A stretch of 64,000 nucleotides of DNA from Bacteroidota bacterium. Its GTDB lineage: Bacteria > Bacteroidota > Bacteroidia > Cytophagales > Cyclobacteriaceae. Of this stretch, positions 18,910 to 28,102 are shown one piece after another. The position numbers were made by a program, and so were the translations under genes. The stretch spans positions 124,001 to 188,000 of the forward strand of contig JAFDYU010000002.1 in assembly GCA_018267285.1 (NCBI GenBank), given 5' to 3'. A model generated the notes under the pieces. It did not search any database and had not been told where the DNA came from. It saw nothing but the letters and a program-made list of their open reading frames with translations. Positions within the stretch are counted from its first letter, which is position 1, and each line of letters starts with the position of its first letter.

Positions 18910-21318
18910 ATGTTTAAAAATTACCTGAAGACTTCCTTTCGCAATCTGTGGCGCGAAAAAAATAAGACCGGACTCAATGTTGTAGGCCTTACCATAGGCA
19001 TTGCGGCAAGTTTCGTGCTCTTTCTGCTCATCAGTTTTCACCATAGTTTTGATACGTACCATTCAAAACGCGACCGGACTTACCGCGTTGTAAGTATCGC
19101 AGATGGAAATACCGAAAAAGATTACGGAAGTGGAGTGCCCTCTGTGTTGCCCGAAGCTTTTAAAAATGATTTTGCCGATGCCGATGAAGTTACGTTTACT
19201 TCGTATCGCGCTAACGCGCTGATCACCATTCCCCAGCGTGCCGGTGAACCAAAAAGATACGAGGAAGAGAAGGGTGTAACGATAGCACAGCCCAATTTTT
19301 TTAAAATATTCGACCGCAAAATTTTGGCGGGCAGCACAGAAAAAGGCCTGGACGACCCGCATGAGGCCATCATCTCACAAAAGCTGGCTAAAAAATATTT
19401 TGGAAAAGAAGACGCCCTGGGCGAAGTGCTTGAATACGATAAAAATCAGTACAAGATCACCGCCATAATGGAAGACACTCCCAACAACACAGATTTCCCT
19501 TTCGAGCTCATGCTTTCGTACGCAACTTTAAAAACTGAGCTTGATAAACACGGATGGAACAGTACCTGGAGCGATGAGCAATGCTACCTTACTTTAAAAG
19601 AGGGAGCCGACCCCGCCACCATCGATGCGCAAATGCCCGCGTTCATTAAAAAATATTTGGGCGACACCAATCGCGACAACAAAACATTTACCCTGCAACC
19701 TCTGAGCACTCTTCATTTTGACGACCGCTACTACAATTACAACTACAATGTGGTAACGAAAGCAACGTTGCTGGCGCTCAGTATCATTGCGGTTTTTTTA
19801 ATTATCACCGCGTGCATTAATTTTATCAACCTTTCTACAGCCGAAGCCATCAAGCGCTCGAAAGAAGTGGGGATTCGAAAGACGCTCGGCAGTTCGCGCA
19901 GCCAGTTAATGTATCAATTTTTGGGCGAAGCTTCATTGGTCACCATTATTTCAATGGTGCTGGCACTTGCGGTAGCGCAGTTTTCGCTTGGGTTTCTCAA
20001 TTCATTTTTACAGCTGCACCTTTCGCTTCAGTTAACCAATCCGTCCATCCTCTTATTTATTTTTGGAATTACCGTTGTGGTCTCGGTTCTCTCCGGTTTT
20101 TATCCGGCACTGATTATCTCCGGTTACCGTCCGGCATTGGCGTTGAAAAATAAAATCAGTAATAAAAGTTCTTCGGGCTACCTGTTGCGCAGAGGGCTGG
20201 TGGTGTTGCAGTTTGTTATCTCGCAAACGTTGATCATCGGCACTATCGTACTGATCAACCAGATGAATTATTTCAAAAGTAAAAGCCTTGGGTTTCGGCA
20301 GGATGCTATTGTTACAGTGCCTATCCCCGTGGAAGAAGAACCGATTGCTGCAGACAGTGCCCACACCAGCAAAGCGAGAACGCTGCGCACAGAAATTATG
20401 CGGCTTAAAGGGGTTGATATTGCCAGTTTGAATAATGCACCCCCCTCCTCCACTCAAACCATGGGCACAAGCTTTGCCCTGGAAGGCGATGAACGATTTT
20501 ACCGAACTCAAGTAAAGGCTATAGACAACAATTATTTACCGTTGTACGAAATCAATCTGGTGGCCGGAAAAAATCTAGCCGACCTCGACACCGCGCAGGG
20601 GCTACTTGTTAATGAAAAATTGGCGGCCATGGTTGGATTTAAAAACCCGAACGATATTTTAGGTAAGGTAGTTAACATGTGGCGCAAGAAACTTCCGGTG
20701 GTGGGTGTGGTTAAAGATTTTCATACCGTGTCGTTGCACGATCCGATAGAAGCTACCCTAATGCTCAACCGCATCCAAAGTTACGGTTCTCTTTCGGTTA
20801 AGGTTTCTCCCATCAACTTACAGGAAACGATCAAAGAAATTCAGACAAAATGGGAATCCGTTTATCCCGACTTTGTTTTCTCGTACGAATTTCTGGACGA
20901 CTCCATTCGTAAGTTTTATGAAAACGAGCAACATACTTCGCAGATGCTTACCGGTTTTACTTCGCTCGCCATTTTTATAGGTTGCCTTGGTTTGTTCGGG
21001 CTAACTTCGTTTATGGCCAACCAAAAAACAAAAGAAATTGGAGTGCGCAAAGTGATGGGCGCAAGTGTTCAAAATATTATTTTAATTTTCTCTAAAGAAT
21101 TCATTGTGTTGATTATCCTTGGATTCTTAATTGCATTGCCGTTGGCTTGGTATTTTTCCGATCAGTGGCTAAGTCAATTTGCCTACAAAATTACGTTGGG
21201 GCCGATTGTGTTTGTGGCGGGTTTTACTACTACCTTGATTATAGCCGTACTCACGGTTGGGTATCGTTCGTTTAAGGCGGCTACGGCCAACCCGGTAGAT
21301 TCGTTGAAATACGAGTAG
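18910..21318 (+). CDS. FtsX/MacB-type ABC transporter permease
   Basis: 802 residues from the ATG at 18910 (MFKNYLKTSFRNLWREKNKT); an upstream start adds fifteen non-conserved residues. It has an N-terminal TM helix (LNVVGLTIGIAASFVLFLL), a large extracytoplasmic MacB_PCD-like region, three TM helices (about residues 280-410) with the FtsX consensus RSKEVGIRKTLGSSRSQL, a second periplasmic region and a second FtsX core (KTKEIGVRKVMGAS) near the C-terminus. This two-FtsX-unit layout is the common permease class in Bacteroidota. No ATPase gene is adjacent. Substrate unknown. Confidence 0.88.
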   Translation: MFKNYLKTSFRNLWREKNKTGLNVVGLTIGIAASFVLFLLISFHHSFDTYHSKRDRTYRVVSIADGNTEKDYGSGVPSVLPEAFKNDFADADEVTFTSYRANALITIPQRAGEPKRYEEEKGVTIAQPNFFKIFDRKILAGSTEKGLDDPHEAIISQKLAKKYFGKEDALGEVLEYDKNQYKITAIMEDTPNNTDFPFELMLSYATLKTELDKHGWNSTWSDEQCYLTLKEGADPATIDAQMPAFIKKYLGDTNRDNKTFTLQPLSTLHFDDRYYNYNYNVVTKATLLALSIIAVFLIITACINFINLSTAEAIKRSKEVGIRKTLGSSRSQLMYQFLGEASLVTIISMVLALAVAQFSLGFLNSFLQLHLSLQLTNPSILLFIFGITVVVSVLSGFYPALIISGYRPALALKNKISNKSSSGYLLRRGLVVLQFVISQTLIIGTIVLINQMNYFKSKSLGFRQDAIVTVPIPVEEEPIAADSAHTSKARTLRTEIMRLKGVDIASLNNAPPSSTQTMGTSFALEGDERFYRTQVKAIDNNYLPLYEINLVAGKNLADLDTAQGLLVNEKLAAMVGFKNPNDILGKVVNMWRKKLPVVGVVKDFHTVSLHDPIEATLMLNRIQSYGSLSVKVSPINLQETIKEIQTKWESVYPDFVFSYEFLDDSIRKFYENEQHTSQMLTGFTSLAIFIGCLGLFGLTSFMANQKTKEIGVRKVMGASVQNIILIFSKEFIVLIILGFLIALPLAWYFSDQWLSQFAYKITLGPIVFVAGFTTTLIIAVLTVGYRSFKAATANPVDSLKYE

Positions 21319-21332
21319 TAAGTTTTTTTGAA

Positions 21333-21551
21333 CTAAGCCCTAAGCGAAGCAAGATAAAGTTCTTCAACTTTTTTTCTCGCCCACGGGGTTTTTCTTAAAA
21401 ATGTAAGACTTGATTTGATGCTTGGGTCGTATCGAAAACAATTGATGGGGACGATCTCGCCCAGGTCATCCCAACCGTAACGCTCCACTAAGAATTCTAA
21501 AATCATCTGAAGAGTTTTTCCGTGTAACGGATTGTTGGGTTGCAATTCCAT
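21333..21551 (-). CDS. VF530/DUF2132 family protein
   Basis: 72 residues from the ATG at 21551 ([17 protein letters not shown]). [25 protein letters not shown] and [16 protein letters not shown] are diagnostic of the VF530 family of small single-domain proteins, which has a putative DNA-binding fold. No function is established. It sits 20 bp downstream of the inositol-monophosphatase-type gene, probably in the same transcript, and is convergent with the FtsX-type permease with 14 bp between the stops. Confidence 0.85.
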   Translation of the reverse strand: MELQPNNPLHGKTLQMILEFLVERYGWDDLGEIVPINCFRYDPSIKSSLTFLRKTPWARKKVEELYLASLRA

Positions 21552-21571
21552 ACCTTTTACAAAACTATCAA

Positions 21572-22363
21572 TTATGTCCACCAGTGTTCGCCAATTATTT
21601 TCAGCATATCGGCATGAATGTTTCCGGCCGCACACAGTTCGCGTCCAAAAATAAAATTAGTTCCGCCTTTAAAATCGGATACCTTGCCACCGGCCTGCTC
21701 CAATATAAACGTGCCTGCGGCCACATCCCACGCGTTTAAGTCGTATTCAAAAAAACCTTCGAGCCTACCGCAGGCCACGTAGGCCAGGTCGATTGCCGCG
21801 CTGCCAAACCTGCGGATGCCGTGTGTTCTTTCTAAAAACGTTTTTATGATATCGAGGTATTGATTCTTTTTTTCGGTGTGATAGTATGGAAAGCCTGTGG
21901 CCAGTAAACTTTCTCTCAGGTCAGCTATGGGTGAAACACGGATTTTATTTTTGTTGAGAAAAGCCCCGCCTTCGGTGGCATGAAAACATTCGTTGTGGCT
22001 CACTTCATAAATCACGCCCACCACGGGTTTGTTCATTTTCATCAAGGCAATGCTGATGGCAAAGATGGGAACCCCGTGCAAAAAATTAGTTGTGCCGTCT
22101 AACGGATCGATGATCCACTGATATTCATTCTCACCCTTTAATTGCGTACCTTCCTCGGCCAGAAAGCCGGCTCCCGGCAAAATTTTTTTTAAAGAAGAAA
22201 CTATTTTTTTTTCGGATTCTTTGTCCACATACGAAACCAGGTTGCTGAACGTATCTTTCTGTTCAATGCGTTTGCGGTCGAAATGCAGGCTTTCGTTGCG
22301 GATGAAGTCTGCGGTTTCCGCACACAAGTCCATCACATTTTTTTCTACTACGGATAAGTCCAT
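21572..22363 (-). CDS. Inositol monophosphatase family protein
   Basis: 263 residues. Mg2+-binding motifs are present: EEG in FLAEEGTQL (about residue 75), [11 protein letters not shown] (about 91-101) and AWDVAAG (about 208). This is the IMPase/SuhB/FBPase fold; members hydrolyse inositol phosphates, or 3'-phosphoadenosine nucleotides when CysQ-like. This protein is closest in motif layout to SuhB/IMPase, with the substrate not determined. It lies between rsmI and the VF530-family gene on the same strand. Confidence 0.9.
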   Translation of the reverse strand: MDLSVVEKNVMDLCAETADFIRNESLHFDRKRIEQKDTFSNLVSYVDKESEKKIVSSLKKILPGAGFLAEEGTQLKGENEYQWIIDPLDGTTNFLHGVPIFAISIALMKMNKPVVGVIYEVSHNECFHATEGGAFLNKNKIRVSPIADLRESLLATGFPYYHTEKKNQYLDIIKTFLERTHGIRRFGSAAIDLAYVACGRLEGFFEYDLNAWDVAAGTFILEQAGGKVSDFKGGTNFIFGRELCAAGNIHADMLKIIGEHWWT

Positions 22364-22411
22364 CTCAACTCTATATACGACAACTTCCTGACAATAGATA
22401 TTAAATTTACA

Positions 22412-23113
22412 TTAAACCTCTTCCTCGGGTTTCCTTTTATCGTTTCCTTTGATCACCAACACAATCTCGCCTTTCACTTCTTTTTTACTAAAATGAACGA
22501 ACACCTCAGACACCGTTCCCGTACAAGTCTCTTCGTGTACTTTGGTTAGCTCGCGCGAAACCGACACCAAGCGTTCTGCCCCAAACAGGTTTTGTATTTG
22601 CTCCAATGTTTTTAACAACCGGTGTGGCGATTCGTACAAAATAATGGTACGCTCTTCGTTGGCCAGTTGCTTGAGGGCCGTTTGCCTTCCTTTTTTGTGG
22701 GGAAGAAACCCTTCAAACACAAACCGATCGGTAGGGAATCCTGATTTTACCAATGCAGGGACAAATGCAGTGGGTCCGGGCAAGCATTCGATCGTTAAAT
22801 TATTTTTTAAACATTCGCGCACCAGCAAAAAACCCGGATCGGAAATGGCGGGTGTGCCGGCATCGCTTACAAGTGCCAACGTCTCGCCTTGCTTTAATTT
22901 TTGAATGATGGATTGCAACGCTTTATGTTCGTTGAAAACATGAAAGCTCTGCAGCGGCTTGCTGATGTTGTAATGCTTTAGTAAAATACCCGAAGTGCGT
23001 GTGTCTTCGGCCAGAATAACATCTACCGATTTTAAAATTTCGAGCGCACGAAGCGTGATGTCTCCCAAATTTCCTATGGGAGTTGGCACAAGGTAAAGCG
23101 AAATTTTTTCCAT
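22412..23113 (-). CDS. rsmI: 16S rRNA (cytidine(1402)-2'-O)-methyltransferase
   Basis: 233 residues from the ATG at 23113. The tetrapyrrole-methylase fold is shown by YLVPTPIGNLGDITLRAL, EDTRTSG, LVSDAGTPAISDPGFLLV and LPGPTAFVPALV, all diagnostic of RsmI. It 2'-O-methylates C1402 in the decoding centre of 16S rRNA, with S-adenosylmethionine as donor. The ATG shares one base with the stop of the pterin dehydratase gene upstream (TGATG), so translation is likely coupled. Confidence 0.96.
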   Translation of the reverse strand: MEKISLYLVPTPIGNLGDITLRALEILKSVDVILAEDTRTSGILLKHYNISKPLQSFHVFNEHKALQSIIQKLKQGETLALVSDAGTPAISDPGFLLVRECLKNNLTIECLPGPTAFVPALVKSGFPTDRFVFEGFLPHKKGRQTALKQLANEERTIILYESPHRLLKTLEQIQNLFGAERLVSVSRELTKVHEETCTGTVSEVFVHFSKKEVKGEIVLVIKGNDKRKPEEEV

Positions 23114-23346
23114 CAAAGCAATTGGTCAATGGCTTTGGCGAGTTTTCGGTCTTTGTCGGTAACTACATCTCCGGCATCGTGGGTAGAGAGCTCGATATCC
23201 ACCGTGTTGTACACATTGCTCCAATACGGGTGATGGTTCATCTGCTCCGCCAACATGGCCACGCGCACCATGAAGGCAAAGGCTTCTGAAAAATTGTTGA
23301 ACTTAAAAGTTTTTTTCAGACGGTTGTTTTGTTCGATCCATACCAT
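23113..23346 (-). CDS. 4a-hydroxytetrahydrobiopterin dehydratase (PCD/DCoH)
   Basis: 77 residues, shorter than the usual 95-110. The core is intact: [20 protein letters not shown], then [20 protein letters not shown] with the catalytic His pair, and [13 protein letters not shown]. It dehydrates the pterin carbinolamine formed by aromatic amino-acid hydroxylases and can also support molybdopterin enzymes. No hydroxylase is in the window. It is immediately upstream of rsmI with one-base overlap. Confidence 0.93.
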   Translation of the reverse strand: MVWIEQNNRLKKTFKFNNFSEAFAFMVRVAMLAEQMNHHPYWSNVYNTVDIELSTHDAGDVVTDKDRKLAKAIDQLL

Positions 23347-23402
23347 ACGCAGTTCTGGGTTGATCTTTGTAAGTTAGAATAAACTTTTATGAAAAGAAAT
23401 CT

Positions 23403-23666
23403 TCAAAGAGCAATGATTCCCTTAATCAAGTAGGCTTGCTTGTATACGTTAATTACTGCTTCGCTGCCGGGCATCATCATTTGAAATGTGATGCTGGTAT
23501 AGTTTCCGTTTTTAGATTGTCGCTCGGACGATTCGTGCATCGGGAAAAGATTTTTTACCTCCGATTCTTTGCCTTTGGGCACAATAAATTTAAATGTATA
23601 AAGCGCAGGCCAGGTGTAGTGCTGGTCTAATTTTTCGCGTAAGGATTCACCCCAGTCTGGCATCAT
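23403..23666 (-). CDS. DUF493 family protein (YbeD-like)
   Basis: 87 residues from the ATG at 23666 (MMPDWGESLREKL), or 86 from the adjacent ATG. A longer version starting at 23705 would translate the terminator hairpin of the upstream gene. TWPALYTFKFIVP and the following alternation of strands and helices, ending SEAVINVYKQAYLIKGI, fit DUF493, a small ferredoxin-like fold. YbeD of E. coli is in this family, and its regulatory role is unclear. It lies downstream of ppiD on the same strand but beyond a terminator. Confidence 0.75.
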   Translation of the reverse strand: MMPDWGESLREKLDQHYTWPALYTFKFIVPKGKESEVKNLFPMHESSERQSKNGNYTSITFQMMMPGSEAVINVYKQAYLIKGIIAL

Positions 23667-23670
23667 AAAT

Positions 23671-23702
23671 AAAAAAGTCGCCCCGACAAGTCGGGGCGAC
23701 TT
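23671..23702 (-). terminator. Intrinsic terminator of ppiD
   Basis: On the minus strand, 14 bp after the ppiD stop, a perfect 12-bp stem (AAGTCGCCCCGA at 23675-23686 and its complement at 23691-23702) with a 4-nt loop (CAAG) is followed by a U-run (complement of A-rich 23671-23676). Strong GC core and a clean T-tail. Confidence 0.88.
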
Positions 23703-23716
23703 CATAATTCTTACAA

Positions 23717-25852
23717 TTAATAGAACTTGTATCGTTTGTCAACAATATTTGCTCCGTCTTTAATGGCTTCGGCTATGTTCAGGCCGGAGCTGTTGTTTCT
23801 GGTGCGCGTCAGTTCATCTTTTACGGTGATGTAGTTGCCGGTTTCCGGGGCAATGGTTTTGTTTTGCAGTTCGAGCATGATTACACCGGTTTCTCCGGCA
23901 AAAGGCGCAGAACGTTTGCCGTTTTCGAGTGCAAACACATGCCCCACGGCAGCCGGGTCGAAGCCCGCACCGGGCATGGAGTTGGCACTCAGTTTCAAAT
24001 CATTCGAGGTATTGATTGTGGCATCGGCACCGTATTCTTTTGCAATTTCTTCAAGTGTTCCTTTGCCTGTACTAAGTTTGGCCGCAATGTTTTTTCCTTT
24101 CACCCTATTTCTAACAGCAGGGGTGATCTCCTCTTTCACGGCTTCAAAAGAACGATAGCCTTCTTCGGTTTCGCCCGTCATAATCGCTACCACATAGTTG
24201 TCTTCAATATCAAATACTTCAGATACTTTTCCTTCGGATGCATCGCGGAAAAGCCAGGTAACAATTCTACGTGCATCGGAAAGGTTATTCACGCGTTGGT
24301 CGGTGGTATTTACATCTTTTGCTTCCAATACATTCAATTTCTCTCCAGCTGCTTTTTCTTTAAAAGCTTCCACACTTGAAATACCCGAAGCAAACGTTTG
24401 GGCTTTTAAAAAAGCCTGGTTGTGGGTATCGTCTCCGGGAGATATTTTTAATTCAACCGCAGCTACCGTGTAAGAGGAGTTATCTTTTAGCGCAGTTACA
24501 TCAATGATGTGGTAGCCAAACTCGGTTTCTACCACGTTGGGAAGCAGCCCGGTTTTCTTGGCAGCAAACACAGCTTTTTCAAAGGGCTTCACCATCTGGC
24601 CCGAAGTAAAATAACCAAGGTCCCCTCCGCGCGAAGCGGTGCCATCGGTGCCAAACTCACGAGCCTTAGCGGCAAAATCAGCACCTCCCTTAATCTCGTT
24701 TAGGATTTTGGTTACTTTGTCTTTGGCTGCTTTTTTCTTTTCGGGGGTGGTGTCGTCCCACTTGATCAAAATATGCGAAGCCTTTGCGGTATAAATGGTA
24801 TCGGTTCCGGCTTTAACTACTTTTAATATTTTGTAGCTGTCGTTTTCAATGAAAGGACCAATTACGTTTCCGGTTATCAACTGATCTTTCTTAATGCTTG
24901 ACGGAAGTGTGGCAGCGGTGTATTTGGAATAGGGCGTTTGTCCTTCGGTGTTGGAGACGGCATACAGCGAGTCGTCTGCAACGGTTTTAAAATCGGCAGC
25001 AACTTTTTCTGCATCTTGTTTCACCTTGGCCGAATCTTCGGCAGAAGCTACTACCGGAAACGAAACATAGCTAAGGCTGCGTGTAAATTTGGCTTTGTAT
25101 TTTTCCCTGTTCTGATAGTAATAATCCTTCAATTCTTTGTCGGTTACTTTCGCGGTAGAGTCGCTCACGGCAAAGTAGGGAACAAACAAAATTTTCACTT
25201 CGGCTACATCGTTTTGGGTGTGGTATCCGCGCTCTGCTTCGGCATCGGTTACATAATTGGATTTGATGAGCAGGTTTTCGTATTTAACTCGTTCACGACC
25301 CAAGGCCAGATTTTTTTGAAACAATTTCCACCGGTAGTTTCCTTCTTGCCATTGCGCAAGAGCCTGGGGATCCGAAGGGGCAGTTTGCCCCAGGCTTTTC
25401 ACATATTGTACCGCACGGTTGCGGTCAAAGTTTCCGGCCGAGTCGCTGAAGGCCTGCTTCACGTTGGGGTCAACATTCTTTCCCCAAATCATATCGGCAA
25501 CTTCATCGCTGGTTACTTTTACGCCTGTTTTTTCAAATTGACTGCGGATAGCGTATTGAAGAATCAACATTTCCCAGGCTTGTTGCTGCAAGTACGTGCG
25601 TTCGCGTTCGCTCGGCTGACGCCCGGAAGAAAGGGCATAATCCGTTTCGCGTTCGTTCAAAACACTTTGAAACTCATCGCGCGAAATGCTGGAGCCCGCA
25701 ATTTCGCCAATATTGTTTTGGTTTCCGCCAAACACCGAGCGTGGGCCACTGCCAAACAAATCACTTCCAACAATAAAAGCTCCCATAGCCAAGGCCACAA
25801 AGCCTACCACAAATTTGGTCATCTTCGTACGGAGCGTTCCAATCAATGCCAT
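23717..25852 (-). CDS. ppiD: Membrane-anchored peptidyl-prolyl isomerase PpiD (SurA/parvulin type)
   Basis: 711 residues. The N-terminal TM anchor (MTKFVVGFVALAMGAFIVG) puts the protein in the periplasm. A SurA_N_3-like chaperone region (about 40-250) precedes a parvulin PPIase domain (about 358-455): ASHILIKWDDTTPEKKKAA through GGDLGYFTSGQMVKPFEKAVF to FGYHIIDV, with the family His/Gln/Phe features. A second, parvulin-less C-terminal region follows (about 480-700). It is a foldase/chaperone for envelope proteins. The gene order with a CBS protein and lptC is typical of the phylum. Confidence 0.92.
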   Translation of the reverse strand: MALIGTLRTKMTKFVVGFVALAMGAFIVGSDLFGSGPRSVFGGNQNNIGEIAGSSISRDEFQSVLNERETDYALSSGRQPSERERTYLQQQAWEMLILQYAIRSQFEKTGVKVTSDEVADMIWGKNVDPNVKQAFSDSAGNFDRNRAVQYVKSLGQTAPSDPQALAQWQEGNYRWKLFQKNLALGRERVKYENLLIKSNYVTDAEAERGYHTQNDVAEVKILFVPYFAVSDSTAKVTDKELKDYYYQNREKYKAKFTRSLSYVSFPVVASAEDSAKVKQDAEKVAADFKTVADDSLYAVSNTEGQTPYSKYTAATLPSSIKKDQLITGNVIGPFIENDSYKILKVVKAGTDTIYTAKASHILIKWDDTTPEKKKAAKDKVTKILNEIKGGADFAAKAREFGTDGTASRGGDLGYFTSGQMVKPFEKAVFAAKKTGLLPNVVETEFGYHIIDVTALKDNSSYTVAAVELKISPGDDTHNQAFLKAQTFASGISSVEAFKEKAAGEKLNVLEAKDVNTTDQRVNNLSDARRIVTWLFRDASEGKVSEVFDIEDNYVVAIMTGETEEGYRSFEAVKEEITPAVRNRVKGKNIAAKLSTGKGTLEEIAKEYGADATINTSNDLKLSANSMPGAGFDPAAVGHVFALENGKRSAPFAGETGVIMLELQNKTIAPETGNYITVKDELTRTRNNSSGLNIAEAIKDGANIVDKRYKFY

Positions 25853-26033
25853 AATACCTGAATAGTTAAAATTATTTAGTGCTGTTTTTACTCTAAGAGA
25901 ACTGCAAACTCCTTGCCTTTGATGTGTTTACACTAAAAAAGGAGTGCAAATTTAAACGGATATTGCGATTCGCCAAAGGGTTAAATACAAGCACAGAAGC
26001 CATTTTCCGATGAATTTAAAGGCTCAGTCTGCG

Positions 26034-27314
26034 TCAGCTAATTTTGGCGGCCGTATCACAAATTACTTTAACCGAGTCAATTCTTTTCTTATCCGTTTTC
26101 TGAATGATGAAGGTGAAAGGCAAGATGGTGATGGTTTCGCCTTGTTTTGGAAAATCTTCGGTGTACGATAGAATCAGTCCGCCCAACGTCTCGTATTCGC
26201 CAATAGGCAATCCAAGTCCATAATGGTCGTTAATGTAATCAACCTCTAAACGAGCACTGAAGACATACGTGCGTTCATCAATTTTCGTTTCGATCAGGTC
26301 ATCGCTGTCGTGTTCGTCTTCAATTTCCCCAAAAATTTCTTCGATCAGATCTTCGGTGCTCACCATGCCCGAGGTTCCCCCAAATTCATCTACAACCACC
26401 GCAATACTTTTTCGTTCTTTAATCAGTTGCACCATGAGGTCGTTGGCCATAGCGGTTTCCTGAGTGATAATTACCGGGGTAAGGATTTCTTCAATGCTTT
26501 TGGGTTTTTTGAATAATGCGGCCGAATGGCTGTAGCCGATAATGTCGTCAATCGAATCGCGGTAGATCAGCACTTTCGAGTGGCCGCTATCTACAAAGGT
26601 TTGTTTCAGTTTTTCAATTCCCTCGTTAATGCCAACGGCTTTTATTTCCATGCGGGGAATCATGCAATCGCGTATCTTAACTTTTTTAAATTCAAGGGCG
26701 TTGTGAAATATTTTTTTATCGAGCCCAATGTCTTCATCCTCGTGTTTTACCTTCAGCATATTTTTCAGGTAATTATTTAGGTCCGTGAGCCCAAACACCG
26801 GTTTTTCTTCTGAATACTCAGCACCCAGAATTTTTGTAATGACAAACTTAGAGAGTCCCACAATAGAAAAGGTGATGGGCTTCAACAACCAAAAGAAAAC
26901 ATTAAATACTTCGGCCAACATGGCCAAAACAAGATTGGGGTTAATCAGGAATAAACTTTTGGGGAGGAACTCGGCAGTAAATAAAATAAATAAGGTAGAG
27001 ATCAGGGTTTCGATAGCGAGCCGAACCACTTCATCGTTCGAATCTTCGGGCAGGAAATCGAGCAGCGGGTCTATAAACTGTGCCATGTAGATACCAAAAA
27101 GCACCAAGGCCACCGTATTGCCGATGAGAGTAGTACCAATAAATGACGAAGGGTTTTTTAAAAATTTCGACATGATTATTCCCCATCGCCTTCCCTGTTT
27201 CCCCTGCAATTCTATTTGCAGTTTGTTGGCCGATAGAAATGCGATTTCCATACCCGAGAAAAAGAAAGAAAATATGAGCGTGGTGAGAATGAGTGGAATC
27301 AAACTGATGTCCAT
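26034..27314 (-). CDS. CNNM/hemolysin-family protein (DUF21 + tandem CBS + CorC/HlyC domain)
   Basis: 426 residues. The N-terminal DUF21 region has four TM helices (LIPLILTTLIFSFFFSGMEI, SFIGTTLIGNTVALVLFGIY, ETLISTLFILFTAEFLP and a fourth about 130-155). Two CBS repeats follow (about 215-330; CMIPRMEIKAVGINEGIEKL and SIEEILTPVIITQETAMAND) and a CorC/HlyC-type C-terminal domain (RTYVFSARLEVDYINDHYGL). Members are implicated in Mg2+/Co2+ efflux or homeostasis. It is separated from ppiD by 181 bp with no gene; that gap looks like plain upstream sequence. Confidence 0.9.
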   Translation of the reverse strand: MDISLIPLILTTLIFSFFFSGMEIAFLSANKLQIELQGKQGRRWGIIMSKFLKNPSSFIGTTLIGNTVALVLFGIYMAQFIDPLLDFLPEDSNDEVVRLAIETLISTLFILFTAEFLPKSLFLINPNLVLAMLAEVFNVFFWLLKPITFSIVGLSKFVITKILGAEYSEEKPVFGLTDLNNYLKNMLKVKHEDEDIGLDKKIFHNALEFKKVKIRDCMIPRMEIKAVGINEGIEKLKQTFVDSGHSKVLIYRDSIDDIIGYSHSAALFKKPKSIEEILTPVIITQETAMANDLMVQLIKERKSIAVVVDEFGGTSGMVSTEDLIEEIFGEIEDEHDSDDLIETKIDERTYVFSARLEVDYINDHYGLGLPIGEYETLGGLILSYTEDFPKQGETITILPFTFIIQKTDKKRIDSVKVICDTAAKIS

Positions 27315-27315
27315 A

Positions 27316-27471
27316 TTATTTCTTTTTACGATACACGTAAAGGAAAAACAAAACAGTGGCCAACATGATTGCCCAGTAAGCCTGGCCTACGCCCTTCGTC
27401 ATCATTTCATAAATGCCTATTACGATGAACGCTGCCGCAGCAGAGATCAAAAGTGAGTTGATAAGATTCAT
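27316..27471 (-). CDS. Small two-span membrane protein (51 residues)
   Basis: From the ATG at 27471 to a TAA at 27316-27318. The protein MNLINSLLISAAAAFIVIGI... contains two hydrophobic helices (about residues 5-20 and 33-46), joined by a short loop with MMTKGVGQAYW and ending in the basic tail YRKKK. It lies between lptC and the CBS/DUF21 protein, ending one base before the latter's ATG, so it is probably part of their transcript. I do not know its function. The position suggests an envelope role, perhaps with LptC or the DUF21 protein, as inference. Confidence 0.8.
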   Translation of the reverse strand: MNLINSLLISAAAAFIVIGIYEMMTKGVGQAYWAIMLATVLFFLYVYRKKK

Positions 27472-27513
27472 AGAAACGGCAAAGATAACAGGATTGCCGC
27501 AATTCGTAGGGCA

Positions 27514-28038
27514 CTACTCTTTTACACTCAGTTTACCCGATGTATTCCCAAGCGAATAGTTGGACAAATCCTGGTCTGCATCCAAGCCGGTGCCGTAGAT
27601 TACATCTTGCTGGTCGGTGATCGTTACAAATTTTTCGGTGAATATTTTTTTTGTATCCGGCTTCCAAAATAATTCTTCGGTATTGAGTTGCTGGTGTTTT
27701 TCAATATTGACTACCTCTACTTTGCCACGGCCCCGCCATTTGTCTTCTTGCTTAAAATAATAGGCAGTATTGGCACGTAGTGTTGACGTCATAATGCCGG
27801 AGGGATTGTAAAATTCAAGGTAGATTCCTTCGGGAAACTCGCGGTCGCCATTTTGGAATTCGTTTACTTTCTTTGCCTGTAAAACCATTTTCACTTTTTC
27901 TTTTTCGGTGTAGTGCATAAGCATATTCTCTATCTGGCGCAGAGGCCCCTCGTAAATCACCGGCTTTGTGTTCTCTTTAGTGGAGCACGAAACCAAAAGA
28001 AGAAAGAAAATATTTTTATATAAACTTGAAAATTTCAT
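27514..28038 (-). CDS. lptC: LptC-type LPS export lipoprotein
   Basis: 174 residues. The N-terminal signal ends in a lipobox (LLVSC, Cys18). The body has the LptC/OstA-like repeat of strands: YLEFYNPSGIMTSTLRANTA, YYFKQEDKWRGRGKVEVVN, LFWKPDTKKIFTEKFVTIT and IYGTGLDADQDLSNYSLG, typical of the LptC/YrbK fold that shuttles lipopolysaccharide across the periplasm in the Lpt bridge. It is followed by the small membrane protein and the CBS/DUF21 gene on the same strand, and preceded by a terminator. Confidence 0.88.
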   Translation of the reverse strand: MKFSSLYKNIFFLLLVSCSTKENTKPVIYEGPLRQIENMLMHYTEKEKVKMVLQAKKVNEFQNGDREFPEGIYLEFYNPSGIMTSTLRANTAYYFKQEDKWRGRGKVEVVNIEKHQQLNTEELFWKPDTKKIFTEKFVTITDQQDVIYGTGLDADQDLSNYSLGNTSGKLSVKE

Positions 28039-28054
28039 ATTCGAATTTAAACAA

Positions 28055-28081
28055 ACAAGGCTGACCCACGGCCAGCCTTGT
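28055..28081 (-). terminator. Intrinsic terminator after the TPR protein gene
   Basis: ACAAGGCTG (28055-28063) and CAGCCTTGT (28073-28081) pair as a 9-bp stem with a 9-nt loop. On the minus strand it lies 22 bp downstream of the TPR gene stop at 28103 and is followed by TTTGTTT. It separates that gene from lptC, whose start is at 28038. Confidence 0.65.
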
Positions 28082-28102
28082 ACAACTATTGTGCAATTTT
28101 TT

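Noticed and set aside
23667-23705. N-terminal extension of the DUF493 protein (MKSPRLVGATF...)
   Set aside because: It is the translation of the ppiD terminator hairpin; the conserved protein starts at 23666.
24938-25861. 307-residue frame on the plus strand opposite ppiD
   Set aside because: It is antisense to a well-supported gene, has no recognisable motif, and its composition is that of the reverse of a coding strand.
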